From assembly GCF_009451885.1 (NCBI RefSeq), contig NZ_WIAO01000013.1:1-64000 (forward strand): a stretch of 64,000 nucleotides of DNA. Reading direction: 5' to 3'. A program made the translations under genes and the position numbers. A model generated the notes under the pieces. It was not told where the DNA came from. It saw only the letters and a list, made by a program, of their open reading frames with translations, and did not search any database. Shown here in pieces: positions 37,275 to 45,056 of the stretch. Each line of letters starts with the position of its first letter. Within the stretch, counting starts at the first letter, position 1. This stretch comes from Glycomyces albidus (GTDB lineage Bacteria > Actinomycetota > Actinomycetes > Mycobacteriales > Micromonosporaceae).

Positions 37275-37429
37275 GTCCACCGGCCCATCATTGCCTCCTA
37301 GCGACTCCCCGCAAGGAACCGAGCCGAAGCAGGAATGCCCGCCCGCATCGACACCGCAGGACCGAGTCCGTCCGGCCGCTCGGCCGCGCCACCGAGCCGG
37401 CCACGCGACGAACGTATGAAAGGAGGCGC

Positions 37430-38881
37430 TCAGCACCCGCACACGGCAACAGCGGTCGCGATCTCGTCCATGGCCGACTCCACCGCCGTCTTACCGGTCG
37501 TGGCGCCGTTGCTGATCAGCGAGAACACGAGCTGGCGCCCGTCGACCGTCGTCAGCGTCCCGGTGAGCGAGGAGACGCCGCTGAGCGTGCCGGTCTTCGC
37601 GCGGACCACGCCTTTGCCGTCCGCTGCGGTGTCGAACCGGTCGTCGAGCGTCCCCGAGTACCCGGCGACGGGCAGCGATGAGAAGACGGTGGCCGACTTC
37701 GAGGACGCAGCGCCCAAGAGCAGCTGCGTGAACGCGCTCGCGGTCATGCGGTTGCTCGGCGAGAGCCCGGCGCCGTCGTAGAACACGAGGCCGGTGGTGT
37801 CGGCTCCGAGGGATTCGAGCGTCGCAAGGTGCACCGTCGACATGGCCGCCCAGGTCATCTCGCCTTCGACGATCAGCGCGGTCTGCAGCGCGACCGCGTC
37901 GGCGAGCAGGTTGTCCGAGGTGAGGATGAACGCGTCGACGAGGGCGGCCATCGGCGCCGAGTAGACGACGGCGAGTTCGGCGGCTGCCGCATCGGCGGTC
38001 CCGGCGGCGACGTCGCCGGCCCCGACGAGCTCGGCGAACTGCTGGGCCGCGACCTGCGCGGGGTCGGGGTAGTGCTCGGCGTAGTTGCCGGTGTTCTCGA
38101 CGCGACCGCCGTCGACCATGATCGGCGCCACCGGCGCGGTCATGTAGACGAGGTCTTCGGCGGGGACCCCTTCGGCCTTCGGGTTGTCGGTGAACACGCT
38201 CGTGTCCAGGTAGACCGTGGTCGGCGCGACGCCGTCGCGCGCCTCCAGGACCGCCTCCGCGAGCTCGGCGAGGCTCGCGCCGTCGGCGTAGTCGGTGTAG
38301 TAGCCCTCGCCGTCGACGGTGAGCGTCACGTCGCCGCCGGCCACGAGCACGACGCTGTCCTCGGTCGGGCCCTCGACCACGGTCGTGGGGATCCGGTACT
38401 CGGGGCCGAGGTGCTCGAGCGCGGCGATGGCGGCGACCACCTTCATCGACGACGCCGGCGTCAGCGGGGTGGTGCTGCTCTGCTCGAACAGGACCTCGCC
38501 GGTCTGCGCGTCGACGAACGATGCGGAGAGGCTCCCGTTGAGCCGGTCGTCGGCGAGCACCGCCGGCAGGACCGTCTGCAGGTCCGGGACCGGCGCGTCG
38601 GCGTTCGAGGAGGCCAGGACGGGCGCGGGCGCTGCCGGCGGGTACGCCTCGGGGGCGGTGAACGTGCCGGTCCGCGGGGCGGCGACCGCCGAGATCTGCC
38701 ACACCAGGCCGCCGGCGGCGGCTACGGTGACCAGGATCGCGAGGGCCGCGAGCACACCGGTGAGCACCCGGCGGCGCCGCCGCGGGCCCTGCTTGGGAGA
38801 CCGGGCCGGGGCGGGCGCGGCGGTCTCGGCGTGTGGCGTACTACTCGCGGTCTTGGGGTCGGCGTTGTCGCTCAGGGACAT
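37430..38881 (-). CDS. dacB: D-alanyl-D-alanine carboxypeptidase/endopeptidase (PBP4, S13 family)
   Basis: 483 residues. Trims peptidoglycan stem peptides outside the membrane. A basic N-terminus (PRRRRR) is followed by an uncleaved-looking signal anchor at about 39–68. The penicillin-binding motifs are SSMK (in LTPASSMKVVAAIAALE), SDN (FILTSDNLLADAVA) and KTG (VRAKTGTLSGVSSLTG). The inserted domain between SxxK and SxN identifies S13/PBP4. It is divergent from ppa (55 bp apart), the arrangement conserved in actinobacteria. Confidence 0.94.
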   Translation of the reverse strand: MSLSDNADPKTASSTPHAETAAPAPARSPKQGPRRRRRVLTGVLAALAILVTVAAAGGLVWQISAVAAPRTGTFTAPEAYPPAAPAPVLASSNADAPVPDLQTVLPAVLADDRLNGSLSASFVDAQTGEVLFEQSSTTPLTPASSMKVVAAIAALEHLGPEYRIPTTVVEGPTEDSVVLVAGGDVTLTVDGEGYYTDYADGASLAELAEAVLEARDGVAPTTVYLDTSVFTDNPKAEGVPAEDLVYMTAPVAPIMVDGGRVENTGNYAEHYPDPAQVAAQQFAELVGAGDVAAGTADAAAAELAVVYSAPMAALVDAFILTSDNLLADAVALQTALIVEGEMTWAAMSTVHLATLESLGADTTGLVFYDGAGLSPSNRMTASAFTQLLLGAASSKSATVFSSLPVAGYSGTLDDRFDTAADGKGVVRAKTGTLSGVSSLTGTLTTVDGRQLVFSLISNGATTGKTAVESAMDEIATAVAVCGC

Positions 38882-38936
38882 GCACAGAGACTAGGCCATT
38901 GAGAGCATTGCACAGGAGCCTGGAGGAGGTCGGCCG

Positions 38937-39434
38937 ATGGAGTTCGACGTGACCGTCGAGATCCCCAAGGGGAGCGCGAACAAGTACGAGATCGACCACG
39001 AGACCGGGCGCATCCGCCTGGACCGGACGCTGTTCACCGCGACGGTGTACCCGGCCGACTACGGTTTCATCGACGACACCCTGGGCCAGGACGGCGACCC
39101 GCTGGACGCGCTGGTGCTCGTCGAGCCCACGTTCCCCGGCTGCGTGATCCGCGCCCGCGCGATCGGCATGTTCCGCATGCGCGACGAGAAGGGCGTCGAC
39201 GACAAGGTCCTGTGCGTGCCCGCTGAGGACCCCCGCAAGGACCGCTTCAAGGACATCGCCGACGTCCCGGAGTTCGACCGCCTCGAGATCCAGCACTTCT
39301 TCACGGTCTACAAGGACCTCGAGCCGGGCAAGAGCGTCGAGGGCGCCACCTGGACCGGCCGGGCCGAGGCCGAAGAGGAGGTCCGCCGCTCCTTCGAACG
39401 CGCGAAGGCCTCCGGCTACAACTCGAAGCACTAA
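38937..39434 (+). CDS. ppa: Inorganic pyrophosphatase (family I)
   Basis: 165 residues. Hydrolyses PPi to drive biosynthesis. Family I signature [10 protein letters not shown] with the metal-binding Asp, [14 protein letters not shown] with the active-site Lys/Glu region, [11 protein letters not shown] and the C-terminal region [12 protein letters not shown]. Short hexameric bacterial form. A strong terminator follows 12 bp after the stop. Confidence 0.96.
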   Translation: MEFDVTVEIPKGSANKYEIDHETGRIRLDRTLFTATVYPADYGFIDDTLGQDGDPLDALVLVEPTFPGCVIRARAIGMFRMRDEKGVDDKVLCVPAEDPRKDRFKDIADVPEFDRLEIQHFFTVYKDLEPGKSVEGATWTGRAEAEEEVRRSFERAKASGYNSKH

Positions 39435-39445
39435 AGACCGACAAG

Positions 39446-39485
39446 GGAACGGCCCCGAGCGAACACGCTCGGAGCCGTTCCTTTT
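39446..39485 (+). terminator. Terminator of ppa
   Basis: GGAACGGCCCCGAGCG pairs with CGCTCGGAGCCGTTCC (one mismatch) around AACA and is followed by TTTT. A textbook intrinsic terminator; it cuts ppa off from the repeat array downstream. Confidence 0.88.
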
Positions 39486-39503
39486 CGCTTACCCGCCAAT
39501 CAC

Positions 39504-39920
39504 TTCAGCCCTCATTCAGCTTCCCCGAGGCAGGGTGGAAACCGGGGGCCCGCCGAACAACACGCGTGGGTAACTCCCGTCAGTCCGACCCGGCCACTTC
39601 AGCCTGCCTTCAGCTCTTCCGAGGCAGGGTAGTTGTCAGGGGTGCTCGGAACGCCACGCGTCAGTAACTCTCAACTTGATGGGCGAGGGGGGCTTGTCGA
39701 TTTCAGCCCCGCTTCAGGCGCTCCCAGGACGCTTCACGCACCCCAACGCTTCAGCTCCGCTTCAGGTGCCCCGAGGCAGGGTAGTTGTCAGGGGCCCTTC
39801 GAACGACACGCGCGGGTAACTCCCGTCCAGCGGCGAACCGGTCCCGCTTCAGCCGGGCTTCAGGTTCCCTGAGGCAGGGTGGTTGTCAGGGGTGCTCAGA
39901 AGTTGACCCGAGGGTAGTTC
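39504..39920 (+). repeat. Array of five TTCAG-N6-TTCAG promoter-like repeats
   Basis: Pairs of TTCAG exactly 11 bp apart start at 39504, 39598, 39702, 39750 and 39848. Units 1, 2, 4 and 5 are about 94–104 bp and share more: after the second TTCAG come CCGAGGCAGGGT, then (except unit 1) (A/G)GTTGTCAGGGG, and about 25 bp on ACGCG...GTAACTCCCG or a variant. Unit 3 is a 48-bp fragment. The TTCAG pair looks like an OmpR-type activator site, and TAGTTGT about 16 nt later could be a -10. The region lies between ppa and yaaA, which converge, so no protein gene follows in the + direction. No credible ORF, IS end or CRISPR structure is present. Confidence 0.85.
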
Positions 39921-39925
39921 CCGAA

Positions 39926-40669
39926 TCACGCGCTCACGATGTCGAGGAGCCAGGGCTTGGAGCGGGTCGCGGGTTCGGAGAGCTCGACCTTCCAGCCCTG
40001 TCCGGCGAGGAAGTCCGCGACATCGGCTGCGGACACAGGCCGGATACCGCCGGCGAGCAGCGACCGCGCGACCTCGCCCCGGGTGGCTTTCGCCATGTGG
40101 GTGACGACACTGCGCTTCCCGTCGGCGTCCTCCTTGAAGACACGCACTGAGACGCCGCGGTCCTTGGGCCCCCACACCTGCACGTACGCGCCGGAGCGGA
40201 GATCGACGATGAGCTCGTCCCGCGCGCCGAGCACCTCGGCGACAGCCGGGCGCCACAGCTTCGCCAGCGTCTCGGTGCCGGGAAGCTTCGCGCTCATCGG
40301 CATCCGGTACGGCGGGACCCGGTCGGACGGCCGCAGCAGCCCCCACAGCGGCGACGCGATGAGAACCTGCTCGCCGTCGGGCAGGTCGCCGAGGCCGAGC
40401 CGCTCGTACAGGACGCCGTTGTACAGCTCCCAGGCGGCGAGGGTCGGCGCGTTGCGCAGCGCCCGGTTCGCCTGGACGTAGTGCCGCTGCGACGCAGGGA
40501 GTTTCAGCGTCCGGGCGGCGGTCTCCTCGTCCGCGCACAGCTCGACGAGCCGGTCGACCAGGAGTTCGCGAACCGGGTTCAGCGCCGGTGAGGAGAGTCG
40601 CCCGAGGTCGAGGGACGGACCGTCCCCTTGGACGGCCTTTCCCTCTGACGGCGGCAGCAGTATGAGCAC
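39926..40669 (-). CDS. yaaA: Peroxide stress protein YaaA (DUF328)
   Basis: 247 residues from GTG. Family word LILLPPSEGKAV at the very N-terminus, ALRNAPTLAAWELYNGVLYERLGL, VLIASPLWGLLRPSDRVPPYRMPMSAKLPG, VDLRSGAYVQVWGPK and VVTHMAKATRGEVARSLL. In E. coli YaaA binds DNA and lowers free iron damage under H2O2 stress. The start at 40669 gives the family's N-terminus; ribosome-site support is weak. A longer in-frame start at 40717 adds 16 non-family residues. It faces the TTCAG array. Confidence 0.9.
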   Translation of the reverse strand: MLILLPPSEGKAVQGDGPSLDLGRLSSPALNPVRELLVDRLVELCADEETAARTLKLPASQRHYVQANRALRNAPTLAAWELYNGVLYERLGLGDLPDGEQVLIASPLWGLLRPSDRVPPYRMPMSAKLPGTETLAKLWRPAVAEVLGARDELIVDLRSGAYVQVWGPKDRGVSVRVFKEDADGKRSVVTHMAKATRGEVARSLLAGGIRPVSAADVADFLAGQGWKVELSEPATRSKPWLLDIVSA

Positions 40670-41344
40670 AGCAGGCGAGTCTACCTGCTCGTCCGCCTGG
40701 TGCCGCCGGGGCCGCACCCGCGCACCGACGCTGGCGGGTTTTCACTCGACCGGGGGTGCACGGGCTCGCCCTCATCCGCTATAGTACGTATGTTCGATTC
40801 GAGCGGGAGCGGGCCCGCCCCCACCGAGGGCTACGTGTGACGCGGGAATCGAATAGGCGCGGCGGCGGTTCTCCGCGACTGCCGCCGCGCCGTCCAAGCG
40901 GCGAAGCGAGCCCACACCGCCCGCCGCGGGTTCCACCGCCACCGGCCCGGCGGTGGAGCTTGCTCAAATCCAGTCACTGCGTGTCCGAGCCAGTGCTCGT
41001 CCCGCCTCGAGCCATCATCCCCCACACCCCCGACAATCCAGCGCCCGAACTCGTCGACTCTGCTGCCTCCACCTGACGCGAGCAGACGGCCAGAACGCCG
41101 GACTGGAGCCATGGCATAGGAGGGTGCACCCCATGTCGAGATTCCCACCCGGTGAGGATCCGCGGCACATTGCTTGACGGCCCAGCGGACTTCCGAAAAT
41201 CCTCGATCTCGCAGTCGATTCGACCGTGCCGGTCGCCACGAGGGCCTGGCGCGAACAGTCCTCGTGGCGGCCATGCCGTACCATCGATGCCGCAGCCTGC
41301 TGCCACGGCAGGGCTGCGCGCCGATGCGGTATGGTCTCGGCACA
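40670..41344. other. Gene-free interval between yaaA and tRNA-Lys
   Basis: 675 bp. Apart from the LexA-like box I see no gene with a ribosome site and protein-like composition. An open frame on the - strand crosses the tRNA and reads LEPRTYGLKVRSSAIELEA, which is the well-known false protein obtained by translating the complement of a tRNA. A purine-rich AGGAGG at about 41120 is followed by an ATG (41133) but the frame is short and without recognisable content. Confidence 0.6.
40782..40797 (-). promoter_or_regulatory. LexA-like box over a probable yaaA promoter
   Basis: On the - strand TCGAAC-ATAC-GTACTA: the first half-site matches the actinobacterial SOS box (TCGAAC-N4-GTTCGA) exactly, the second at four of six positions. 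It overlaps TACTAT/TATAGC, possible -10 elements about 110 bp upstream of yaaA. DNA-damage control of a peroxide-stress gene would make sense but is unproven. Confidence 0.35.
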
Positions 41345-41419
41345 GGGCCTCTAGCTCAATGGCAGAGCTGCGGACTTTTAATCCGTAGGTTCTCGGTTCG
41401 AGTCCGAGGGGGCCCACCA
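41345..41419 (+). tRNA. tRNA-Lys (anticodon TTT)
   Basis: Cloverleaf: acceptor GGGCCTC/GGGGCCC (one G-U-type pair), D arm GCTC-AATGGCA-GAGC, anticodon arm GCGGA-CTTTTAA-TCCGT with anticodon TTT, five-base variable loop, T arm CTCGG-TTCGAGT-CCGAG, and an encoded CCA end (41417–41419). Lies at the left edge of an accessory patch that contains metal resistance and gene relics; tRNA 3' ends are frequent integration sites, but I found no second copy of its 3' end in the window. Confidence 0.95.
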
Positions 41420-41711
41420 ACGCAAGTCCCTCACCAGCACATTCATTTCCATCCGGCATCAGCGCGACGCCGTGTAAACGCTTTCCCAGGCTTCCTGTGG
41501 ATGTGGTGTGGATGGATTCGCATGACGTGCCTTTGTGGACGGTGGTGACCTGAAGGCTTCTCGGTTTACCGCGGGATGTTGGTAGTGAACGTGAAAGGCG
41601 TCGCGATCGCGATGCGCGGCATGGCTCGCCTGCGCAACCTCTCCCGCGCCGCTTGAGGTAGGGCGGGCCGGTGAGAGTCCACCGAGTCATCGACAGTACA
41701 CGCCTTAATGA

Positions 41712-41729
41712 ATACACGATTTCGTGTAT
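41712..41729 (+). promoter_or_regulatory. Operator palindrome of the CmtR-like regulator
   Basis: Perfect inverted repeat ATACACGA-TT-TCGTGTAT, 10 bp ahead of the ATG. ArsR/SmtB-family proteins bind such 2-nt-spaced palindromes over their own promoters and leave on metal binding, so this is the probable autoregulatory site for the two-gene operon. Confidence 0.7.
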
Positions 41730-41739
41730 CATCCGCGTT

Positions 41740-42069
41740 ATGGAGACCCTGACCTACGGGCAGGTCCTGGCCCGCTTCGGCCACGCCCTGTCCGACCCCA
41801 CCCGCGCACGCCTGCTGCTGGCGCTGCGCGAGGCCCCCGGCTACCCCGCCGACCTCGCCCAGAATCTCGGCGTCTCGCGCCAGTCGCTGTCGAACCACCT
41901 CGCCTGCCTGCGCGGCTGCGGCCTGGTCGTCGCCGTCCCCGAGGGCCGCCGCACCCGCTACGAACTCGCCGACCCGCAGCTCGCCCATGCACTGAAGGAC
42001 CTGCTGAGTGTCGTGCTCGCGGTCGACCCCCAAGCCTGCGACGCCACCGACGACGAGGACTGCTGCTGA
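41740..42069 (+). CDS. cmtR: ArsR/SmtB-family metal sensor, CmtR-like (Cd/Pb)
   Basis: 109 residues. Winged helix with LSDPTRARLLLALREAPGYPADLAQNLGVSRQSLSNHLACLRGCGLVV. The recognition-helix pair C..(R)GC in HLACLRGC matches Cys57 and Cys61 of mycobacterial CmtR, and a Cys near the C-terminus (DPQACDA) matches Cys102; an extra DEDCC ends the chain. CmtR senses Cd(II)/Pb(II) and releases DNA. It is followed, with a 1-nt stop/start overlap, by a CDF exporter, so repressor and pump form one metal-induced operon. The palindromic operator is just upstream. Confidence 0.85.
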   Translation: METLTYGQVLARFGHALSDPTRARLLLALREAPGYPADLAQNLGVSRQSLSNHLACLRGCGLVVAVPEGRRTRYELADPQLAHALKDLLSVVLAVDPQACDATDDEDCC

Positions 42070-42803
42070 TGGCCGCCACGCCGCTCTCCCTGTCGCTCAC
42101 CCCCACAGGGCCGAGCCCCGAGCGCCGTGCCCGACTGGTCCGCACCGTCCGGCTGCTGGTCGCGGCCACGATCACCTACAACGTGATCGAAGCCGTCGTC
42201 GCCCTCACCGTCGGCACCCTCGCCTCATCCACCGCCCTGATCGGCTTCGGCCTCGACTCCATCATCGAAGTCGCCTCCGCCGCCGCCGTCGCCTGGCAGT
42301 TCGCCGCCTCCGACCCCGCAGTCCGCGAAGCCCGCGAACACCGCGCCCTGCGCATCATCGCCGTCTCGTTCTTCGTCCTCGCCGCCTACGTCACGTTCGA
42401 GTCCGTCCGTGGCCTCATCGGCGGGTCCGAGGCCGAGCACTCCACCATCGGCCTCGTCCTGGCCGGGCTCTCGGTCCTGATCATGCCGATTCTCTCGGCC
42501 GCGCAACGCAGGGCCGGACGGGAACTGGGCTCGGCCACCGCCGTCGCCGACTCCAAACAGACCCTCCTCTGCACGTACCTGTCGGCGGTCCTGCTCGTCG
42601 GCCTCGCCCTCAACAGCCTCTTCGGCTGGTCCTGGGCCGACCCCATCGCCGCCCTCGGCATCGCCGCCGTCGCCGTCCGCGAAGGCATCGAAGCCTGGCG
42701 GGGCGACAACTGCTGCCCCCCGGCAGCCGCCGCCTTCACCGCCGACACCGCAGCCGGGACCGATTCAGGCTGCGACGACGACTGCTGCGCCCACGACAAG
42801 TAA
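42069..42803 (+). CDS. CDF-family cation efflux protein
   Basis: 244 residues with about six membrane helices. Exports divalent metals in exchange for protons. Helix 2 carries IGFGLDSIIEVASA and helix 5 YLSAVLLVGLALNSLFGWSWADPIAALGIA, with the conserved Asp residues of the transport site. It lacks the long cytoplasmic domain of classical CDFs and instead ends in a Cys/His/Asp tail (NCCPPAAAA, GCDDDCCAHDK) that could bind soft metals such as Cd or Pb. Starts in TGATG overlap with cmtR. A hairpin terminator follows 17 bp after the stop. Confidence 0.88.
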   Translation: MAATPLSLSLTPTGPSPERRARLVRTVRLLVAATITYNVIEAVVALTVGTLASSTALIGFGLDSIIEVASAAAVAWQFAASDPAVREAREHRALRIIAVSFFVLAAYVTFESVRGLIGGSEAEHSTIGLVLAGLSVLIMPILSAAQRRAGRELGSATAVADSKQTLLCTYLSAVLLVGLALNSLFGWSWADPIAALGIAAVAVREGIEAWRGDNCCPPAAAAFTADTAAGTDSGCDDDCCAHDK

Positions 42804-42819
42804 CACCACCCAACACCCG

Positions 42820-42843
42820 AGTGCGGCGGGGCCGGGCCGCACT
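42820..42843 (+). terminator. Terminator of the cmtR–CDF operon
   Basis: AGTGCGGC pairs with GCCGCACT around an 8-nt G/C loop, 17 bp after the CDF stop. No T run follows. Confidence 0.55.
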
Positions 42844-42905
42844 GCGCCCGTCCCTGGTCTCAGCCGCCCGCCCCGGAGTCCGCTTGCTGCCTACCCCGTC
42901 GTTCT

Positions 42906-42980
42906 GCCCGGTCCAGCCACGCCCTGCGCCGCACCACCGCCCTGGTCCGCGCCCACCACCGCGCCATCGGCTCCGCGAGC
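42906..42980 (+). pseudogene. Possible N-terminal relic of a DDE_4-type transposase
   Basis: One + frame reads SSHALRRTTALVRAHHRAIGSA, like the N-terminal helix region of IS5/DDE_4 transposases (SS..L..L..LLRAHRR.IGSRWR). The likeness stops abruptly and there is no start or continuation. Low confidence, but it fits the other relics in this patch. Confidence 0.3.
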
Positions 42981-43065
42981 GCTGTACGTGCCGATCTTCC
43001 GCCCTTCGCTCACTCCGGAGTGGCGTACGTCACTCACCAGAGATGTCAGGATTCGCGGTGCCGCT

Positions 43066-43083
43066 CTGTCAACTGGTCGACAG
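43066..43083 (+). promoter_or_regulatory. Imperfect palindrome upstream of the DoxX gene
   Basis: GTCAAC-TG-GTCGAC (six-base arms, one mismatch) flanked by CT...AG, giving CTGTC...GACAG. It ends 8 nt before the AAGGAG ribosome site. Shape and position fit a TetR/MarR-type operator; no such regulator is adjacent. Confidence 0.35.
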
Positions 43084-43102
43084 ATCTGGAAGGAGCATTC
43101 CG

Positions 43103-43495
43103 TTGGACATTGCATTGTGGGTCACCGCCGGGCTGCTTGCCCTCGTCCTACTAGGAGGCACGGCCAAGCTGTTTCTGCCGAATGCCAAGATCGTGGCGAT
43201 GGGGGCAAAGAGCGACCAGTTGGCCTGGGTCACCGACTTCCCTCCTGGCGCGTTGAAGGCCATCGGGCTGCTGGAGCTACTTGGCGTGATCGGCCTGCTG
43301 CTTCCCGGAGCTCTCGGGATCGCGCCGGTCCTGGTCCCCATAGCGGCCTCGGGCGCGGTCGCCCTGTTCACAGGCGCGGTGATCATGCGGGTGCGCCGCG
43401 GGGAGCGCGGCACGGTGACCGTCAACGTCATCTACTTGGCCATGGCCTTGTTCGTCGCGGTGGGGCGCTTCGTATTCGTTCCGTTCCCCGGCTGA
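43103..43495 (+). CDS. DoxX-family membrane protein
   Basis: 130 residues with four membrane helices: MDIALWVTAGLLALVLLGGTAKLF, then the conserved loop MGAKSDQLAWVTDFP, PGALKAIGLLELLGVIGLLLPG, two more helices and a basic loop MRVRRGERGTVTVN. DoxX proteins are small membrane proteins of uncertain role, often linked with oxidative stress or regulators of the TetR/MarR type. I chose TTG 43103 because AAGGAG lies 8 nt upstream; the longer frame upstream has no protein-like content. Confidence 0.8.
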   Translation: MDIALWVTAGLLALVLLGGTAKLFLPNAKIVAMGAKSDQLAWVTDFPPGALKAIGLLELLGVIGLLLPGALGIAPVLVPIAASGAVALFTGAVIMRVRRGERGTVTVNVIYLAMALFVAVGRFVFVPFPG

Positions 43496-43575
43496 ACCTG
43501 ATCGACGGGTGGCCGTTCTCAACGCCGATACTGTCGCCCGGCTTTGCTTCCTACCAGGGAAGCGGGCCGGGTGAC

Positions 43576-43632
43576 GGCTCATTTGAGCTCCACGCCGCGC
43601 TCGAACACAAGCGAGGTATCGCCAAATGAGCC
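43576..43632. repeat. Inverted repeat GGCTCATTTG / CAAATGAGCC
   Basis: Perfect 10-bp arms at 43576–43585 and 43623–43632 with 37 bp between. Lies 80 bp after the DoxX stop. Could be a long-loop terminator or a leftover end of an insertion element, since a transposase relic follows at 43.7 kb. Confidence 0.45.
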
Positions 43633-43697
43633 GAGGGCGCGCATTTGAAGGGCGAGTATCGGGCCGGCTTCCAACATGGCTCGTAGAGATCGGCGTG

Positions 43698-43796
43698 GAT
43701 GTATTCGCCCAACGTCTTGTGCCCGACCGGCTCTGGGAGATCGTCGAGTCGCTGGCTCCGAAGCGCTGCCAAGGTGGTGGCATCCCCAACGCCGGC
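43698..43796 (+). pseudogene. IS5-type transposase, N-terminal relic
   Basis: The frame reads DVFAQRLVPDRLWEIVESLAP then KRCQGGGIPNAG, which matches the start of IS5/IS1112-type transposases (LVPD.LW..V.PLLP.....GG.P...). The conserved continuation (DR.V...I.YVLRTGC.WR.LP) is missing; after about 33 codons the match ends and the next gene begins from the other side. A truncated insertion sequence. Confidence 0.55.
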
Positions 43797-43849
43797 CGGG
43801 TCGGCGGGCATCCGATATGGGTGCCCGCCGGGCCCGGCTGGTTTCGTGT

Positions 43850-44662
43850 TCAGTTCCTCGCGGTGGCGACTTCTCGGACGGCGTCGGCCACGGTGCGGAA
43901 GTCTTTCCTGAGGATGTGGTCGTGGTTGCTGGGGACCTTCGCGAAGATCTTGACGTTGGGGTTGCGCTGGGCGTACTTGTCGACGGCGGCGCGGATGTCC
44001 TCCTGCTCGTCGCCTTTACTGCCCAGGGAGGCGCCCGAGGCGAACACGTACCGGGTCGGTACGGCGAGGCCGTCGATCACCGGCCCGAGGTTCGCCTCGC
44101 GGGAGATCTTGCCGAGTTCGATGTTGCACTCGGCCTGCTGGGCGGCGCTGAGGTTGGGGGTCAGGCCGGTGGGCCGCAGGATGGCGGTGATCGGGCGGAG
44201 CCGCTTGAACAGCTTGCGGATCCGCTCCTCCATGGCGTCGGTGAGCCAGTCGTGCGGCTGGGCGCCGTCGACCAGGACCGCGCCGAGGGCGCGGTCGGGG
44301 TTGCGCTGCGCCCAGTGCGCGGCGACGAACGCGCCGTACGACCAGCCGACGATCAGGACCGGGCCGGTCACGCCGCGGGCGGCGAGGACGGCGTCGACGT
44401 CGCGGATGCAGGCTTCGAAGGAGTAGTCGCTGGAGGTCTTCGACCGCTTGCCGCGGGCGCGCTCGTCGAAGTTGATGTGGCGGAATCCGGAGCCGAGTTC
44501 CTCGACCACATGCTTCCAGTAGCCGAGGGTGGCGAACTGGCCGTTGCAGTAGACGACCGGGATGCCGTCGCCACCGGTGTCGGTGACGTAGAGGGCGGTG
44601 TCGTCGACCGGGACCAGGCCGGACCAGGCCGAGGCGTTCGCGTGCGTGTCGTGGTTCGTCAT
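43850..44662 (-). CDS. Alpha/beta hydrolase
   Basis: 270 residues. Alpha/beta fold with the oxyanion region VVYCNGQFATLGYWKHVVEEL, nucleophile elbow VGWSYGAF (Ser), and a late His in KVPSNHDHILRKDF. A helical cap lies between (DWLTDAMEERIRKLFKRLRP). No signal peptide. The substrate is unknown; the size and cap fit esterases, epoxide- or haloperoxidase-like hydrolases. I placed the start at MTNHDTHANAS because upstream residues in the same frame are Arg/Cys-rich and not family-like. It lies downstream of a sigma-factor relic on the same strand. Confidence 0.82.
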   Translation of the reverse strand: MTNHDTHANASAWSGLVPVDDTALYVTDTGGDGIPVVYCNGQFATLGYWKHVVEELGSGFRHINFDERARGKRSKTSSDYSFEACIRDVDAVLAARGVTGPVLIVGWSYGAFVAAHWAQRNPDRALGAVLVDGAQPHDWLTDAMEERIRKLFKRLRPITAILRPTGLTPNLSAAQQAECNIELGKISREANLGPVIDGLAVPTRYVFASGASLGSKGDEQEDIRAAVDKYAQRNPNVKIFAKVPSNHDHILRKDFRTVADAVREVATARN

Positions 44663-44745
44663 GCCCTGAACTGTCGCCGCCCGCGCTGACATGGCGCTGA
44701 CACCGCAATGACAGCCCCGACTCCTGGTGTCGCAGGGTGAGCGGA

Positions 44746-44826
44746 GACTTCGGCGTTGATATGCGTCAGTTGGTGCGGGTTGCGGACGAAGTAGAGACCG
44801 GTGACGGGCGAGTCCTCGACCCGCAC
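44746..44826 (-). pseudogene. C-terminal relic of an ECF sigma factor (SigJ-type)
   Basis: The - strand frame reads AVRVEDSPVTGLYFVRNPHQ and then LTHINAEV. This is the conserved end of SigJ-type (ECF41-like) sigma factors, whose SnoaL-like domain ends VTGLY.VRNP.KL. The sigma-2 and sigma-4 regions are absent; residues upstream in the frame are unrelated. A deletion remnant just upstream of the hydrolase gene. Confidence 0.5.
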
Positions 44827-45056
44827 CGCGATGACACCCTCGTGCCTGTGGGTGCGCTGCGTGCCTGATTCGCACACCGCCGCAACCCTTCCTCCGGTGA
44901 TGGCGGTCGATCCGGCGGCGGCTACGCGCCCGGTGCCGACCTGTGCTCGCTTCTGGCCCGGAGCAAGGAGGGCCGGTGCATGCCGTCCTTCGGCCAGTGG
45001 TGCGAGCCGGGCTGGTGCGCCTCGGTCACCAGGTACTTGACGCCGGCGGCGCACGA

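Noticed and set aside
39633-39872. 79-codon + frame within the TTCAG array
   Set aside because: It merely reads across the repeat units, has no ribosome site and no protein-like pattern.
39504-39920. CRISPR or IS element
   Set aside because: Units are 94–104 bp, imperfect, without spacers, terminal inverted repeats or transposase.
40974-41732. 252-codon open frame on the - strand containing LEPRTYGLKVRSSAIELEA
   Set aside because: It is the translation of the complement of tRNA-Lys and flanks; a frequent false protein with no start signal or homology of its own.
43626-44426. 266-codon + frame opposite the hydrolase
   Set aside because: Only its first ~57 codons include the transposase relic; the rest is antisense to the alpha/beta hydrolase.
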